Origin: Lagopus muta
Taxonomy: Eukaryota > Chordata > Aves > Galliformes > Phasianidae
Assembly (NCBI RefSeq): GCF_023343835.1
Contig: NC_064437.1
Location: 24,527,001-24,591,000 of the forward strand
Length of the DNA stretch: 64,000 nucleotides
Direction: 5' to 3'
Numbering within the stretch: position 1 is the first letter of the stretch; every line of letters begins with the position of its first letter. The translations under genes and the position numbers were made by a program. This document shows, in pieces, positions 37,711 through 49,300 of this stretch. The notes under the pieces were generated by a model. That model worked only from the letters and a program-made list of their open reading frames with translations. It did no database searches and was not told where the DNA came from.

Positions 37711-40700
37711 ATCCAGCTGTGTTGCAGTGATAGAAATCTGAAAGAGGACTTGAATTGCTTAGTCAGAGCTAGCATGTGGCTCTCTAGGCATGCAACCCAT
37801 TCTCAGGATCAAGTTGGCTGGACTGTGTTGTGCCTCAGCTTGTGTCAGGAGAACACCTAAATGCAAATCTGGGCACCAAATGAAGCATCTCTTGTTCTTT
37901 TCCAAGTGATACCTGCAACACTCCATCTTCCACAGAGGGCAAAGAAACACTCTCCAAGTGCATCACTTCAAGTGGAGGCTCAGCAGCTTTTCCAGATGTT
38001 AGTTCAGTAATGTGAGGGCTAAACAAACAGCAGCAGATGGGAAGTCCCCTGTTGTTGTGCACCATGAAGCTGGTCGATGACTCCAAAACACATTTTGCAG
38101 AGTTGCTGCTCACAGTGGGTTGGTTTGAGTGAGAAATGAGCGACAGCCAAAGGAAATGAGAGAGCAGCAGGAACGCTGTTATATCCTTCTCAGATGTGAT
38201 TAGGAAAGGGTGTTAGAAGGTGATGGCTCTCCTCGAGGCTGTGCTGCTGTAGAAGGGTAAATGGCCTTTTTTCTTTTCTTTTCTTTTTTTTAAGACTTTC
38301 TCTGGAAACTCTTTACCCGTTGTGTTGTTCCCAGGGGCAAGAGAGAGAGGTTATTTCAAGAGTCCTTTCCCAAAAGCGTGTTCTATTATGTGATGTTTTA
38401 GTTTCTTTAGAAGCTATGCTTTCCCTCAGGATATTAATCAGTTTGGCAAAGCTTTTCCTTGTATGTTTCAAAAACTCATTTCTGCCTCCATTTGTTTGAA
38501 AACAACACTTAAGGTTTGCTTTAGCCTCCAGCCCATTGTGCTCCTGTGGTGTGGTGTTCTCCTGGAGCAGACCTTCCATCACACAGAACTACAACAGAAC
38601 CTTCTGCAGCTGATGCTTTCGTACAGTGCTGCCTCTAGCTTGGACTCTGCTTAAAGGCAGTCACAACTTCATCTCACCAATTTGTCTGGAAATTGTTCCC
38701 TGCTGCGTTCAGGTAAATGTCCACAAGATCAGATAGAACCAGACTGGCAATGGTAGGAGCTGGGAGGTGTTAAGGTTTATTTATGCCCAAGGGACTGTGG
38801 TACGTTGTGAGCACACCATGGGTGATGTCTCTGCAAGCAGAGGCCAGGCACTAATGCCATCCTGCATGGCTGTGAATGAATTCACCCTGTATTCAGCACT
38901 CTTCATCCCTGCTGGGCTGGAGCTCATGCTGCTCACTGCACACACAGATGCTGCCATTTGCAGTGCTCCTTCAGCCAGGCTTCCACACCCTGTGCTTCTC
39001 AACCCCGACAGACCGGGCTGTGATGTAGCACACACAATGTGACCTCTATTCTTGGGCTGCACAGCCTCTGACCTGCTCCTTTGGGCTGTAGGGTGATGGA
39101 TAAGTGCCCACTGGAGGTCCTGACAAAGCAGAGTGAACAGCAGTGCTGTATTAGCCCCGTACATCTCCTTCTCTCTCATTGGATCTGCAGCTTTCACTGC
39201 AGCTTTTCACGGTTACATAAATACGGCCTATTTTCCCCAGGAATTAACATCTTGCTCGCTAAGTTTAGGTTTTCACAGGCACAAAAAAAACCCAAACCAT
39301 CTGATGCTTCACGTGCAGCTGGGATGCTGGCACAGCCCCGAGGAGCAGCAGTCCCTGGCCATGTAGAGCCTTTCCAGCAGTGCTGACTGGCCCCAGTGAG
39401 CGACACAGCCCTGCCACATCCTGGCATGGCACTGCCACCACCACCCACAGGGTCCCATCCTTTTCACTTGGCCAGCCATACCCCGCTGCATCCCTGCAGC
39501 CCGTATGCTTTGCCCGGTGCCCGGGGTGGGGAGGGACAGGAGGTTGGCTGTGCTCTAGGAGCATGCAGCAGATGGTTCCTCACTCCCCACATGTGTTTTG
39601 TTGTTGTTTTCCCTTCGATGCATCACACCTATAGACTTTATCAGCAGCATCCACATGGTGGGATCTCTGTGTTTTTCTGGAATTGCTGATGGAAAGAGGA
39701 GGGAGCTGAAATCAACAGAAACAGGAGAGGGGCTGGGTGATCCCCGTTTCAATGGGATTAGCAGTGGGCTTTGATGCTGGAAGGAAAGGCAGTGCCTGCA
39801 GCTCTGCTGTGCTTGGATTTCTCCATCTCTATTGCTGTGATATTAAAATGGTGGATTGCGTTTCTTCTGAATGTTTGTGTCCTGGGTATCTGTGATGGTA
39901 CAGTAAACCAATAAATAACACCAGGGCTGAGCTAGTTGGAAATAAAACTAACTGGAGCAAGAGGAGAACATGTCAGAGGTAAGTGAACCACATATAGCAA
40001 AGGCTGCAGGGGAACCTTGCAGTTGGCAGGAGGGTGTGCAGGTGGGGAAAAGTGGGGCAGATGCATTCTCCTGCAGCGTGGCCTCTGGGACTGCTGCAGG
40101 TCATGGAGATCCCCTGTGTGATGGGCAAAGGAGTGAGCTGGTGAGTCAGAGCAGCCAGTGCTGCTCCTGTGGCTGATGAGCACCGAGTCCTGGGCATTGG
40201 CAGCTGTGTTCCTTCAGCTGGAGACCCTGTACATTGCCAGGGCGCTGCTTGGCACTGCTTTAACACTTAGCAAAGCACACAGAGGTGTTGATGTATTTCT
40301 ACAAGTGCAGCAGCTCCTGGCTGCAGACATTTGATCAGAGAATGATGATGAAATTACAGCAAAATACAAGAAAGTTGGAATGGAATCTCACTTAGAGGTG
40401 GCAGCCAAGCCTGTGAGCTGCTTGGTAGAGGTGCTATGTTCCAACATAGCCCAGAGGGGTGGATGCCCAGGCTGTGGGCTGGTAAATCCCCACCTGCATT
40501 GCCTGGTGACAGACAGCCATCCCCCTGTGTTCATGTTTGCTGAGAGCAGGTCATGGGGAGATTGCTTTAAAGCATTTCTTTAGAGATTTACCCTTTATGA
40601 TATGGGATTCAAACGTAATATCAAAATGAGTTATTTTATTAAAAGGTTTTAAATACGAGCTACGGGGTAGTTGGAAACATCAGGGCCATTTTAGAAGGAA

Positions 40701-40874
40701 TTTGCTATAAATCTTTTCTCACAGAAGCTTTCTAAAATATTACCCTGCAAAGTACAATTCTCTTTATCTGCAATTTAATTACACTTCCCGCCGTGCCTGT
40801 GTCAACACAGCTCACTTTGATCTCCATTAACTCCAACCCAGCCCAGGGACGTAGGAGAAAAATGGTGGTTGGCA

Positions 40875-41046
40875 GAATGGTCTGTGGGTTGCAACAGGAG
40901 GTGGTGGGTGCCCCCATCCCTGCAGACAGCCAAGGTCAGGCTGGATGGGCTCTGAGCACTGATGGAGCTGTGGGTGTCCCTGCTCAGTGCAGGGAGTGGG
41001 ACCAGATGGCCTTGAAGGGTCCCTTCCAATCCTATGGTTCTATATG
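40875..41046 (+). mobile_element. CR1 3' fragment
   Basis: ccctgcagacagccaaggtc, gctctgagcactgatggagc, ccctgctcagtgcagggag, ccttgaagggtcccttccaa and a terminal ggttctat. This is an intact 3' end in plus orientation. Confidence 0.88.
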
Positions 41047-41813
41047 AGTAATGGATCAGGAGGATCCAGAGTAGAGCTTTGTTGATGGAATGTTTTGTTG
41101 GCAGCCCTCCACTCCCCCGATGTCTGTATGTGTGAGTGAGATCTGATGGTTGTGTTACAAAACCAGTGTCATTTGTGACATCCTGCAGTTGCCCAGGGAG
41201 AACCTGGAAGTGTGGAAATGCATTAAAACAAAAATGACACGCTAGGAGTTGAACCCTAAGTGATGCTGTGTTTAAATTTGGCTTGGGTTCAGGGAAGGGC
41301 TGAAGCGGATTGTTATTTAACTGGAACAAGCCAGAGGCATCAGATGAACCTCAACCTTTAACCTTGGCTGAGAGGAGATTGTATCAACCACTGCATTTTT
41401 TTAGGGTATTTTTCAGCACTTGTCTCCTCATCACCGGAGATGTGACAAATCCAAGTCAGGATGACCTGGGCTTTGCAAGGGGAGGATAACAGCAAGGAAA
41501 ATATTTCCTTACCAAGATGAGCTGTGAAGGAGGGAATCCAGGCTGGAGCAGTGGGATCAGGCCTGCAGTGCTGCTAATCCCTGTGTTTTCATAGTAAGTT
41601 CTGCGGGATGCTCCATCCCCAGGGATGTTGCCTGGTGATGATGTGCTATCTCAAGGCATGCTGCTTGCTAGTAGCACAGGGATGTCAGCCCAGTGCTTTG
41701 TTAGCTGAGAAAAGGCAATGAGAGAAAAATAACGACTGATTTAACTGCTTGGGATTTGTGGTGTTTGTTTGTTTCTGATGCCTTAAGAAGTGAGTGAGCA
41801 GGAGCTCTCGTGG

Positions 41814-41985
41814 TCATAGAATCACTGAATTATTCAAGTCGAAAGGGATCCTTAAAGGTCATCTGGTCCAACCCCCTGCACTGAGCAGGGACACCCACAG
41901 CTCCACCAGTGCTCAGAGGCCATCCAGCCTGATCTTGGCCGTCTGCAGGGATGGGACATCCTCTACCACTCTGAACATCTGCACT
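41814..41985 (-). mobile_element. CR1 3' fragment upstream of RGS8
   Basis: Reversed copy of the same subfamily (catagaatcactgaattatt, ggtcatctggtccaaccccc, tgcactgagcagggacaccc, cgtctgcagggatgggac). It lies about 0.4 kb upstream of the CpG-rich RGS8 first exon. Confidence 0.87.
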
Positions 41986-42339
41986 GGCATCCAGGGGCAG
42001 TGCTTCTGGCAGCTGAGCCAAGCCCAGGCCTGAGGTCTCACTGCTGAGAGGCAGAATCCTATTAGTGGGGTGCAGGGATAGGTTCTAGCAGAAGCCCTGG
42101 ATACACACTCTGTTGGCTGAAGGTGGAGGGCTGGGTGCAGGAGAGGGCTGGGAGGCTGTGCTGTGAGCAAGCCAAGGTTCCAGGGCAGGGGGCACGCAGC
42201 AGAGGAGAGCAAGGGCTGGTCACAACCTAAGCTGCCAGGTGGGTTGGTTTCTTCCCTTTCCCATGCCGTGCAATAAGGTTAACGATCTCCCTTGACCCCT
42301 CTGACACAGAGGCTCTCTAATTAAACTCCCCTCTCCCTT

Positions 42340-42781
42340 CTGTCTGCGCGACTGCCGACGATCCGAGGGCAGCATCCTCCCCTAAGCCTCAGAGGAGCTG
42401 ATCAAAGCGATGCGGGAGGGACGCTCCCTTCCAAAGCGGGGAGGGTGACAGCAGCGACAGCTCTCGCAGACATCCCTCCTCCCCCCCCGGCATCTGTAGC
42501 GGGGCGGGGGGATTCTCCCAGCAGGTGAGAAGGCGAGGAGGGATGCGGAGGGACGTGCGGGTCAGGTGGGCACCGCTGCATCGCCGCCCATCGCGGTGCA
42601 GCCGCCGCGTTGCGGAGCGCCGGGTGAGGCTGTGCGGGGCTGAAGCGCGGGGCTCCGGGTGGGGTGCGGGGAAAGAAAGGGTTCGAAGGGCAGTGCGAGG
42701 GGTTGGATGCGAAGGGAGCTCTCTGCTGTGTCTCCAGAGCCTTCCCGAGCACTCGCGGGTGGAGAGGACAGGTCAACCGCG
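42340..42781 (+). promoter_or_regulatory. RGS8: RGS8 CpG-rich promoter and non-coding first exon
   Basis: The sequence turns strongly GC- and CpG-rich for about 450 bp and ends in a consensus donor (ccgcg, then gtgagtatc) at 42782. This fits a CpG-island promoter with an untranslated exon 1 spliced to 44172. No TATA box is evident and the transcription start is not determined. A four-tract G-quadruplex motif lies on the sense strand at 42649-42671. Confidence 0.6.
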
Positions 42782-45700
42782 GTGAGTATCGCGCTGTGTG
42801 CCTGTCAGCAGTGCCTCCCTGCTCGGTTTATCTACTCGGCTCTGTGGGTTCTTAGTCTCCTGAAGCCCCCCCCTCCCACCCCCCCCCCGGGTCTGGTGTT
42901 TGTTTGGTTTGTTTTCCTCTTCCCCTTTGTGCTGCTGGTTGGGATGGCTCCCTTATCTTTGCTCAGGTGATCTCCTGGGATGGAGGGGGGTCGATAATCC
43001 TGATGTCATAATTGCTCCCCCTCCCTTTGTCTCCCAAGGAGAAACCCCAAAATGCATCCATGATGAGTCTGTCAGTTCTCCTGGTTGGGGTCCTGCCGTA
43101 GGAGGGAGGTGGAGGAGGACGAGGGATGGAGGGTGAAGCGATAATCCTCACCACAGACTCTTTCTGGGATGCCTTCACTGCATTCTGTTTCTAAACAGAT
43201 CGACTGACTTCGCTGGCGAGCCAAGGGCATACCCACAGATGCTCCAGCCTGGCTGTGGGACTTGATGTTCCAAAGTCAGACAGACTTTGGGACCTCGGGG
43301 AAGTTGGGTGCCTCTCTGTTGTGCAGTTTTTGTGGGTGGGAGCAGGGGTGAGCAGCAAGCTGTTTCGTAACAGCACCTCCAAAAGCATGCAGCAAGGGGA
43401 GACTGCAAGAGAGGGCACCACGCAGGCACCCATCCCAGCTGTCAGAGAGAGAAGGGGCTGCTGGGCTCTGGGAAATCCTCTGCTTGGCCCCACATGCGGG
43501 TGAAGCTGTTAATGAGGAAATTTTGAAGGGGCTTAAGGTATTACAAGGATTGATTTCAGTTAAAGCGCATCGAAGCAGCCGGTCAGGGCAGGGATTAAGA
43601 AAATGCACTCACTGGCGTATAGTGCAATCCCAGTTCCATTAATTTAGTTGGGAAGAGGCTTTGTGCATTTTTAATGTAATCAGGTTTTAAAAGGGATGCT
43701 GCATTGGGCAGCCTGAGCTTTGGGATCTCCCCTGGCCCTGGCAGAGCAAGCTCCTGGCCCTTTGCATGCAGCTGCTGCTCCCATCAGCTCCTTGCTCTCC
43801 TCCTTGGCTATCCCCTCTGGTCAGGGGGACCTGGAGGTTATCTGGAGCTCAGCCTTGTCCTGGCAAACAGGAAACCTTTGCACTTTGCTCACTACGCAGG
43901 CGGCTCCATCCTGCTCTGTCCCACCAGCTTAGTGGACACTGCCTTCCGCTCCCTGCTGGGAGATCTGTTCCAGCAGCGTCTGTGTGCCCGTGCTCAGGGA
44001 ACCCTGCCACCCCGTCAGTCCATTCATCCCTCCCTACGGCTTCCCACGAGCTCCCACTGCCCAGATGAGGAGATGCTTTCTTTGAGTTCGTCTGTGTGAG
44101 TGCTTGAGCCTTGTGATGGTGGAAGGAGAGATCCACAGACGCATGAAGTCCTCCTGTTCTTCTGTTTGCAGCACCACGATGGCCAGTAATGCCAGCCATG
44201 ACTCGCAGGAACGGGGACAAGAGGTAGTTCAGTCCTCTTAGGGAGGTCACCCCGGAGCTTTGCCTGTAGAGGACCGACCTTCGGAGGCACTGCATGATGA
44301 ATGCAGCTGTGCTGAGCCCTGCTGCTCCATGCTGAGCCGTGACACCAAGCTCGGACCTGCAGCTGGACTTACCCCATGGCTCTGCTCCCAGGAGGAAATG
44401 CTGTCTTTTCTCTGTGATCATCCTTCAAGTCCAAGAGTCTTCCATTGGAAAACTGACGAGGATCAAATGGGTTGAGAGCAGCGGGCCCTCCTTTTCTGGC
44501 AGAGGATTCTTTGTTATATTTTTAAGTGCCAGGGCGTGAAACTGTGAATCCCTCCTTTCTACACTCCTGTTTCCTGCAAACCACTCTCCAAGCCAACCAG
44601 ATAGAGGATTGGCCATAACTGGAGTCCTGAATGGCTGCGTTACTGATCCCACGGAGGTAACTGCACGGACACCACATCCCTTGTCTATCCTGTTGCTGTC
44701 TGCCTCATTCTGTGAGCCTCATGGCTCCTTCCTGCCCTTCCCCTACCTCCCAACCTCCTACCAACCCATGTTCTTTCCCCCACGTCCTGTTCTGGAATCA
44801 CGACCTGTGTTCCACGAGCTGAGCTCTGTGCTCACAGTGCAGCACCGCAGCCTCCTTGCTGCCATTCCCTGCTGCAGCCTCTTCATCTCAGGCATTGGAG
44901 AGAAATCTGAGCAGCAGTGCAGCAGTGCATGCCACATCTCTTGCTGAGGAAGCCGTGAGCTTCATCAGGGCACGGCTGAGGAGAATAAGGGCTGGGGGAA
45001 GGTGGCATATGGGAAAGGTACCAGTGGGATCCTATAGCCACTCAGTGTCAGTCTGAGCACAGCAGGCTCAGCTGGGGATGCAGTTCTCTGCATGCAGGGT
45101 GTCTGCTTTGCTGTGGGGGGTGGATGTAGGGCAACATCCTGAGACTGCTGGTCACAGGTTCGGGCTTTAGAGCTATTCTTGCCACTGAAGATCCCCAGGT
45201 TCTCTGCTTGGAGCTGCCTGTGCTCTGCCAGGGAGACACTCGTTGCATTTAATTAACATTTAATTTGCTGTAAGATTACATGAAAATGTGCAATAATAGA
45301 AACTCTCTGCAGGGCGGGAGGAGAAAGGGGACAGGCGTGCTACAGATTAGCTCAGTGCTGAAGTGTTCTGCATAGGGAAGGGAGAAACGCTGTGCTTCCC
45401 TCTGCAGTCTCAGGGATTGTTTGGCATCTGCTCAGCAGCAGGGCTCAGAGGGAGCTTCCAGAGGGAGTCTAGCAGCTGAGAAGTGCATGCCACGGCCCTC
45501 CCATGCTCAGGAGTGACCCACGAGGGGTGCTCTTAGGCTGGGGGGAGCTCAGGCTCTGCCCTTCTAGACACTGTCCAACCATCAGTCGGCATCTGTTTCT
45601 GAGGGGAGACGATGCCAGTCCAGTGCCGTGCATGTATGTTCCATCTCCCTCTTCCTTTGTGTTCCCTTCCTTTCCAAGCTCTCTCCATCCCAGTGACGCT

Positions 45701-46310
45701 GTTCGCATCAGTTGTGCTGGGAAGGAGTTGGCAGGGAGCTGAGGAGCCTATGTGGGAGCAAAGCACTGGAACTGCTCCGAAATTCAAAGGGAAAAGCAGT
45801 AAGGTCCTTTTCTGCATGGATAAACCTGCCATGGAAGAGGAAGCTTTAGCCTGCTTATGTAATGCTGAGTCTAAAGAAGCGGGCCGGGCTCCCCCGGCTC
45901 TGCAGCACAGCTCCTTCCTGCCCTCCAACCCTTTCCTGCCTACAGCATGGGCACCACCCTGTTCTGATGCAGCTGATTGCAGGTTTAGCTGCCCTCCTGC
46001 TCTGCTGAGGGCAGGCCCTTCCAGGACACCATAGTGTCCAGTACATAGCCTTTGTGCCAGCTGGACCAGTAGAACAACTGGTTGGCATAGGGCGAGCCAG
46101 TATCCATGCTGTATCCATCCTCAGCATCCTCCTGGAGATGCTTCAGGGTCCCTCCCGCAGGTGAGGGATGAGGGATGCAGATCTGACATGGCACAGAGCC
46201 GCTGAGCTGTGTCATCTTTGGGGTTTTGTTTTGTTAGCTCTGGCTAGAGTTATAATCCTCTTCTTTGGTTTTCCCCTGCTCACCCCCCTGCTCCCTCACA
46301 TCGACCACAG
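42782..46310 (+). other. RGS8: RGS8 introns 1 and 2
   Basis: Intron 1 (42782-44171) begins with a C-rich block near 42865-42888. Intron 2 is 44224-46310. The frame of the third exon stays open upstream through the acceptor to an ATG at 46168. No CR1 copy or nested gene is recognised. Confidence 0.5.
44172..44223 (+). CDS. RGS8: RGS8 start-codon exon
   Basis: A 52-nt exon with a pyrimidine-rich acceptor (tgttcttctgtttgcag) and donor GAG, then gtagtt. ATG at 44189 reads [11 protein letters not shown] and splices in frame to the next exon, completing an Arg codon (AG joined to G) and continuing NRGMRTRL. Human RGS8 reads ...RRNKGMRTRL, with the same Arg-Asn-x-Gly-Met context, which supports this join. 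An ATG at 44198 in the same frame has a better context (G at -3). The ATG at 44179 has the best context (A at -3, G at +4) but is out of frame and yields a 34-codon overlapping ORF. Confidence 0.65.
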
Positions 46311-49300
46311 GAACAGAGGGATGAGGACTCGCCTGGGCTGCCTGTCTCACAAATCAGACTCATATAATGATTTCACAGCTATTCTTCCGGACAAGCCCAA
46401 CCGGGCTTTGAAGTGAGTATAGCTGCAGCATCCCCACCCCATCCCACCTCTGTCCTCCCCTCCCTGCCCACCACTCCTCTTGAACTGCCTTCCTTTTGTT
46501 GTATGCTGTAGGCTGCCCAGCCCCATCCAACCCATCCTTGGACACCTCCAGGGATGGGGGTAATATATCCCTCTGTCATAGCAAATCAAAGTGAGCAGTT
46601 GGCTTTGTCGAAGAGGTGAGCAGCAATTCCAGGTCACAGTCCTCCTTAGCTGAGTGTTATTAAACACTGCCTAAATGTCCTGTGTTAGTTTGCACAGCAC
46701 GAAAGCAGATGCCTCAAACAATACGGAGTCCTGATTTAAGGCGAGTGGGATGGAATCCATCTGATCCCACGTCTGAGCTCACCTTCTCCTTGCAGTCAGG
46801 AGAGAGAAATAAACACTTCTGCAGGGGTGGGTTTCGTTTCACTTAACTTTTGACATTTACAATGTAAATGTCTGCATCTGAACTTGTTCCCTGCTCTTTG
46901 CTTTGAGTCAGTAAGGAAAAATTGGTCCCTTTCTGGGTGTGATTCATCTGCCTTGCTTTACCTGTCTACCTGAGGACGAGGTGAGGAGACCCATGAGAGT
47001 CCCTTGGCATCTCCCCACTGACTTTGCAGGGATCCAGGGGGACTTGCACACTTGGAGACCTTTCCATTGTAGACCTCCAAAGTTTGGTGAGAAGAATTCC
47101 AGCCTTCCTTGGTGTGCTTGTCAAACAGCCATGGGTTGTCTGTAATCTGCCTCTTCTTTCTTCCAGAAGACTGTCAACAGAAGAAGCAACGAGATGGGCA
47201 GACTCTTTTGATGTCCTTTTGTCCCATAAATGTGAGTAGAGATCAACTTGTACCACCTTTTTTCCCCTAGGCACTGTGTGTAGCTAGGGCAAACTAAGGT
47301 ACAAACACTGCATGGCACGGGAGTGGTCCCTTGGGTACCTCTTACCCCGAGGAAGTGGTAACAGTGATTCACGGGCCGGGCTTCATTGCCACCACTCATC
47401 AGCACTCCACTGCAGGGGTATTAATATTTTATCTTCACATTTGCAGAAGGTCATGAGTAGGGGGTTATGGCACCATAGCGTCCCATTCCTTTCCATTCAT
47501 AGAATCGTTCAGGTTGGAAAAGGCCTTTAAGATCATCAGGCCCAACCCATTGCCACCGTGCCCACTGACCATGTCCCTTGCAGAATATTCTAATCCAGGC
47601 CTGCAGAGCAGAAATTCTCAGAGCCATCTGGTGAATCTGACTGATTGCTACCATCAATTGCAGTAGGAAATCTAATGTGCAGTTAAATAACCTTGAACTC
47701 TGTGCTCCGTCGCAGTCCTTACGAAGAAACCATGCATGGTAGCACTTGGCTGGCTCTAATTTACAGTTCCCAGTGCAAACCTGAAAGTTTCACATCAAGA
47801 AACATTATGCAAACATATAATCAGCGCGCCTCACTCCATTCAATAGATCAATCATATCAATTCTGTTCAGAATGCGTTACCCTGCTTCACCGGCGCATTC
47901 GTGCTGAGGAATTATAAACAAGGCAGGGAAGTTCACAGTATAGATTCATTAATTTGTTTCTATTTAAGAGTAAAACGAGTGAATTGAGGTTGGGAAGAAG
48001 TCAGTGTGGGCGGTGAACTGATTTACTGCCATAAGGAACGAGCTGACTTCCTTAGCAGGTCAGGATTTGCATATTAAAGCAACAGGATAGAATTATATTA
48101 TTATTTTGAATAATATGCAGTTTATTTTCTGGATTTTCGGCTGGGATGACAACAGTTTTGGCTGAGAATTAGGTGACAATTCTGAACAGGCTGGCTGTCC
48201 AAGGCAGAAAAAGCAATATGTAATTATAGCAGCAGTATCTCGTTGAGATCATGGCTTGCAGGCAGTAGGAAACGATCGTGTATCTGGGTATGGCCAAGAG
48301 GGAACATTTCTTTAGTCCAAATCTGGAACACGAAGGGAAAAATACACAAAAGAGACAGAGGTGCCTGAAGAATGGGCAGTGAGAGAGGACAGGATGTTCA
48401 CATTGATGTTACAGCTCTGTCTTTAAACTCAAGCCCTTGTTCTTCCTTCAATAATGCTAAAGTTGTCCATTTTTCTCCTTTTTGGACAGAGGCTGCAACA
48501 AAAATGTGTTGGTTACAAAAGGCAGTGAAGTTGCCTTTTGTCTGTGTTTTGGAATTACACACACTGTTCCCTCTTCAGCTGAGTGCTGTGAATGCCAAAC
48601 TGAGTTTCAGCCCAATTACTTCATCCAATAGCGTTACAAGAATATCTGGTTCTATTAATCAATTAGCCTCATAGAGCGATCAATGAAACATCAGAATCTT
48701 CCCTGTCTCTATGATGGGAAGTAATTATGGTAGTTCTTTGGCACCTAGTGAAAAACATGTCGTTCCTGATAGGAACTCGTGCTTTATCTGACCAAAATTT
48801 CACAGTAAGAAAGCAACATCTACAGTAAAGCTGCCAGCTAATCTGCACTGAGTGCCAAGAGAAGTACAGAGCTGTATCAGCCTGGTTTCCCTGTGACTGC
48901 CCAGGTGAACAACATCAGCCAGCCACAAATTTCATTCTATGCTTCAGGGCATGGGCTGAGCACCATCTGTGCCCGTGGAGGATTCCCCTGTGGCTTGCAG
49001 TGCTAGCAGGTGGGCTGCTGCTGCCTGCCACATCTGTCACACCTCCTTCACTATGTGGACATTTAGCTTCGTTTGGAAGGAGGCTGTGACGCTGATTTCA
49101 GGCAGCTGAGTGGGGCTCCAGTGCCACACTGGGGTACAGTGCCACATTAGGATATAGCACAGCCCAACTTCCTTGGCAGCCCCAGACAAATAGGTCAGCA
49201 CAGCAATACCTGACTTGCTCTTGCTAATGGGAGAAGTGAATCAGCTTGAAACCATGAGATCAGCCAGCCAACCCTCTTCTTGCAGCGGGAGCCTTGTCCC

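Larger units (their letters stand above)
32696..42340. other. DARS2-RGS8 intergenic region
   Basis: About 9.6 kb without a gene I can recognise on either strand. It holds CR1 fragments at 35803-36085, 37655-37710, 40875-41046 and 41814-41985. The longest open frame is a minus-strand run at 33702-34343 (213 codons, no recognised domain). A compact AT-rich block at 40590-40800 looks compositionally unlike its surroundings. I looked here for ZBTB37 or GAS5 sequences, which flank human DARS2, and did not see them. Confidence 0.5.

Noticed and set aside
40335-40460. C/D-box snoRNA-like start (gaatgatgatgaaat)
   Set aside because: I found no D box (CTGA) at a sensible distance and no terminal stem. 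GAS5-type snoRNAs were considered because GAS5 neighbours human DARS2, but none matched.
42800-43180. Open frames and C-runs after the RGS8 first exon
   Set aside because: They follow a consensus donor and have no domain, so they are better read as GC-rich intron.
43849-44421. 190-codon minus-strand open frame
   Set aside because: It crosses the RGS8 start exon antisense, lies in GC-rich DNA and has no recognisable domain.
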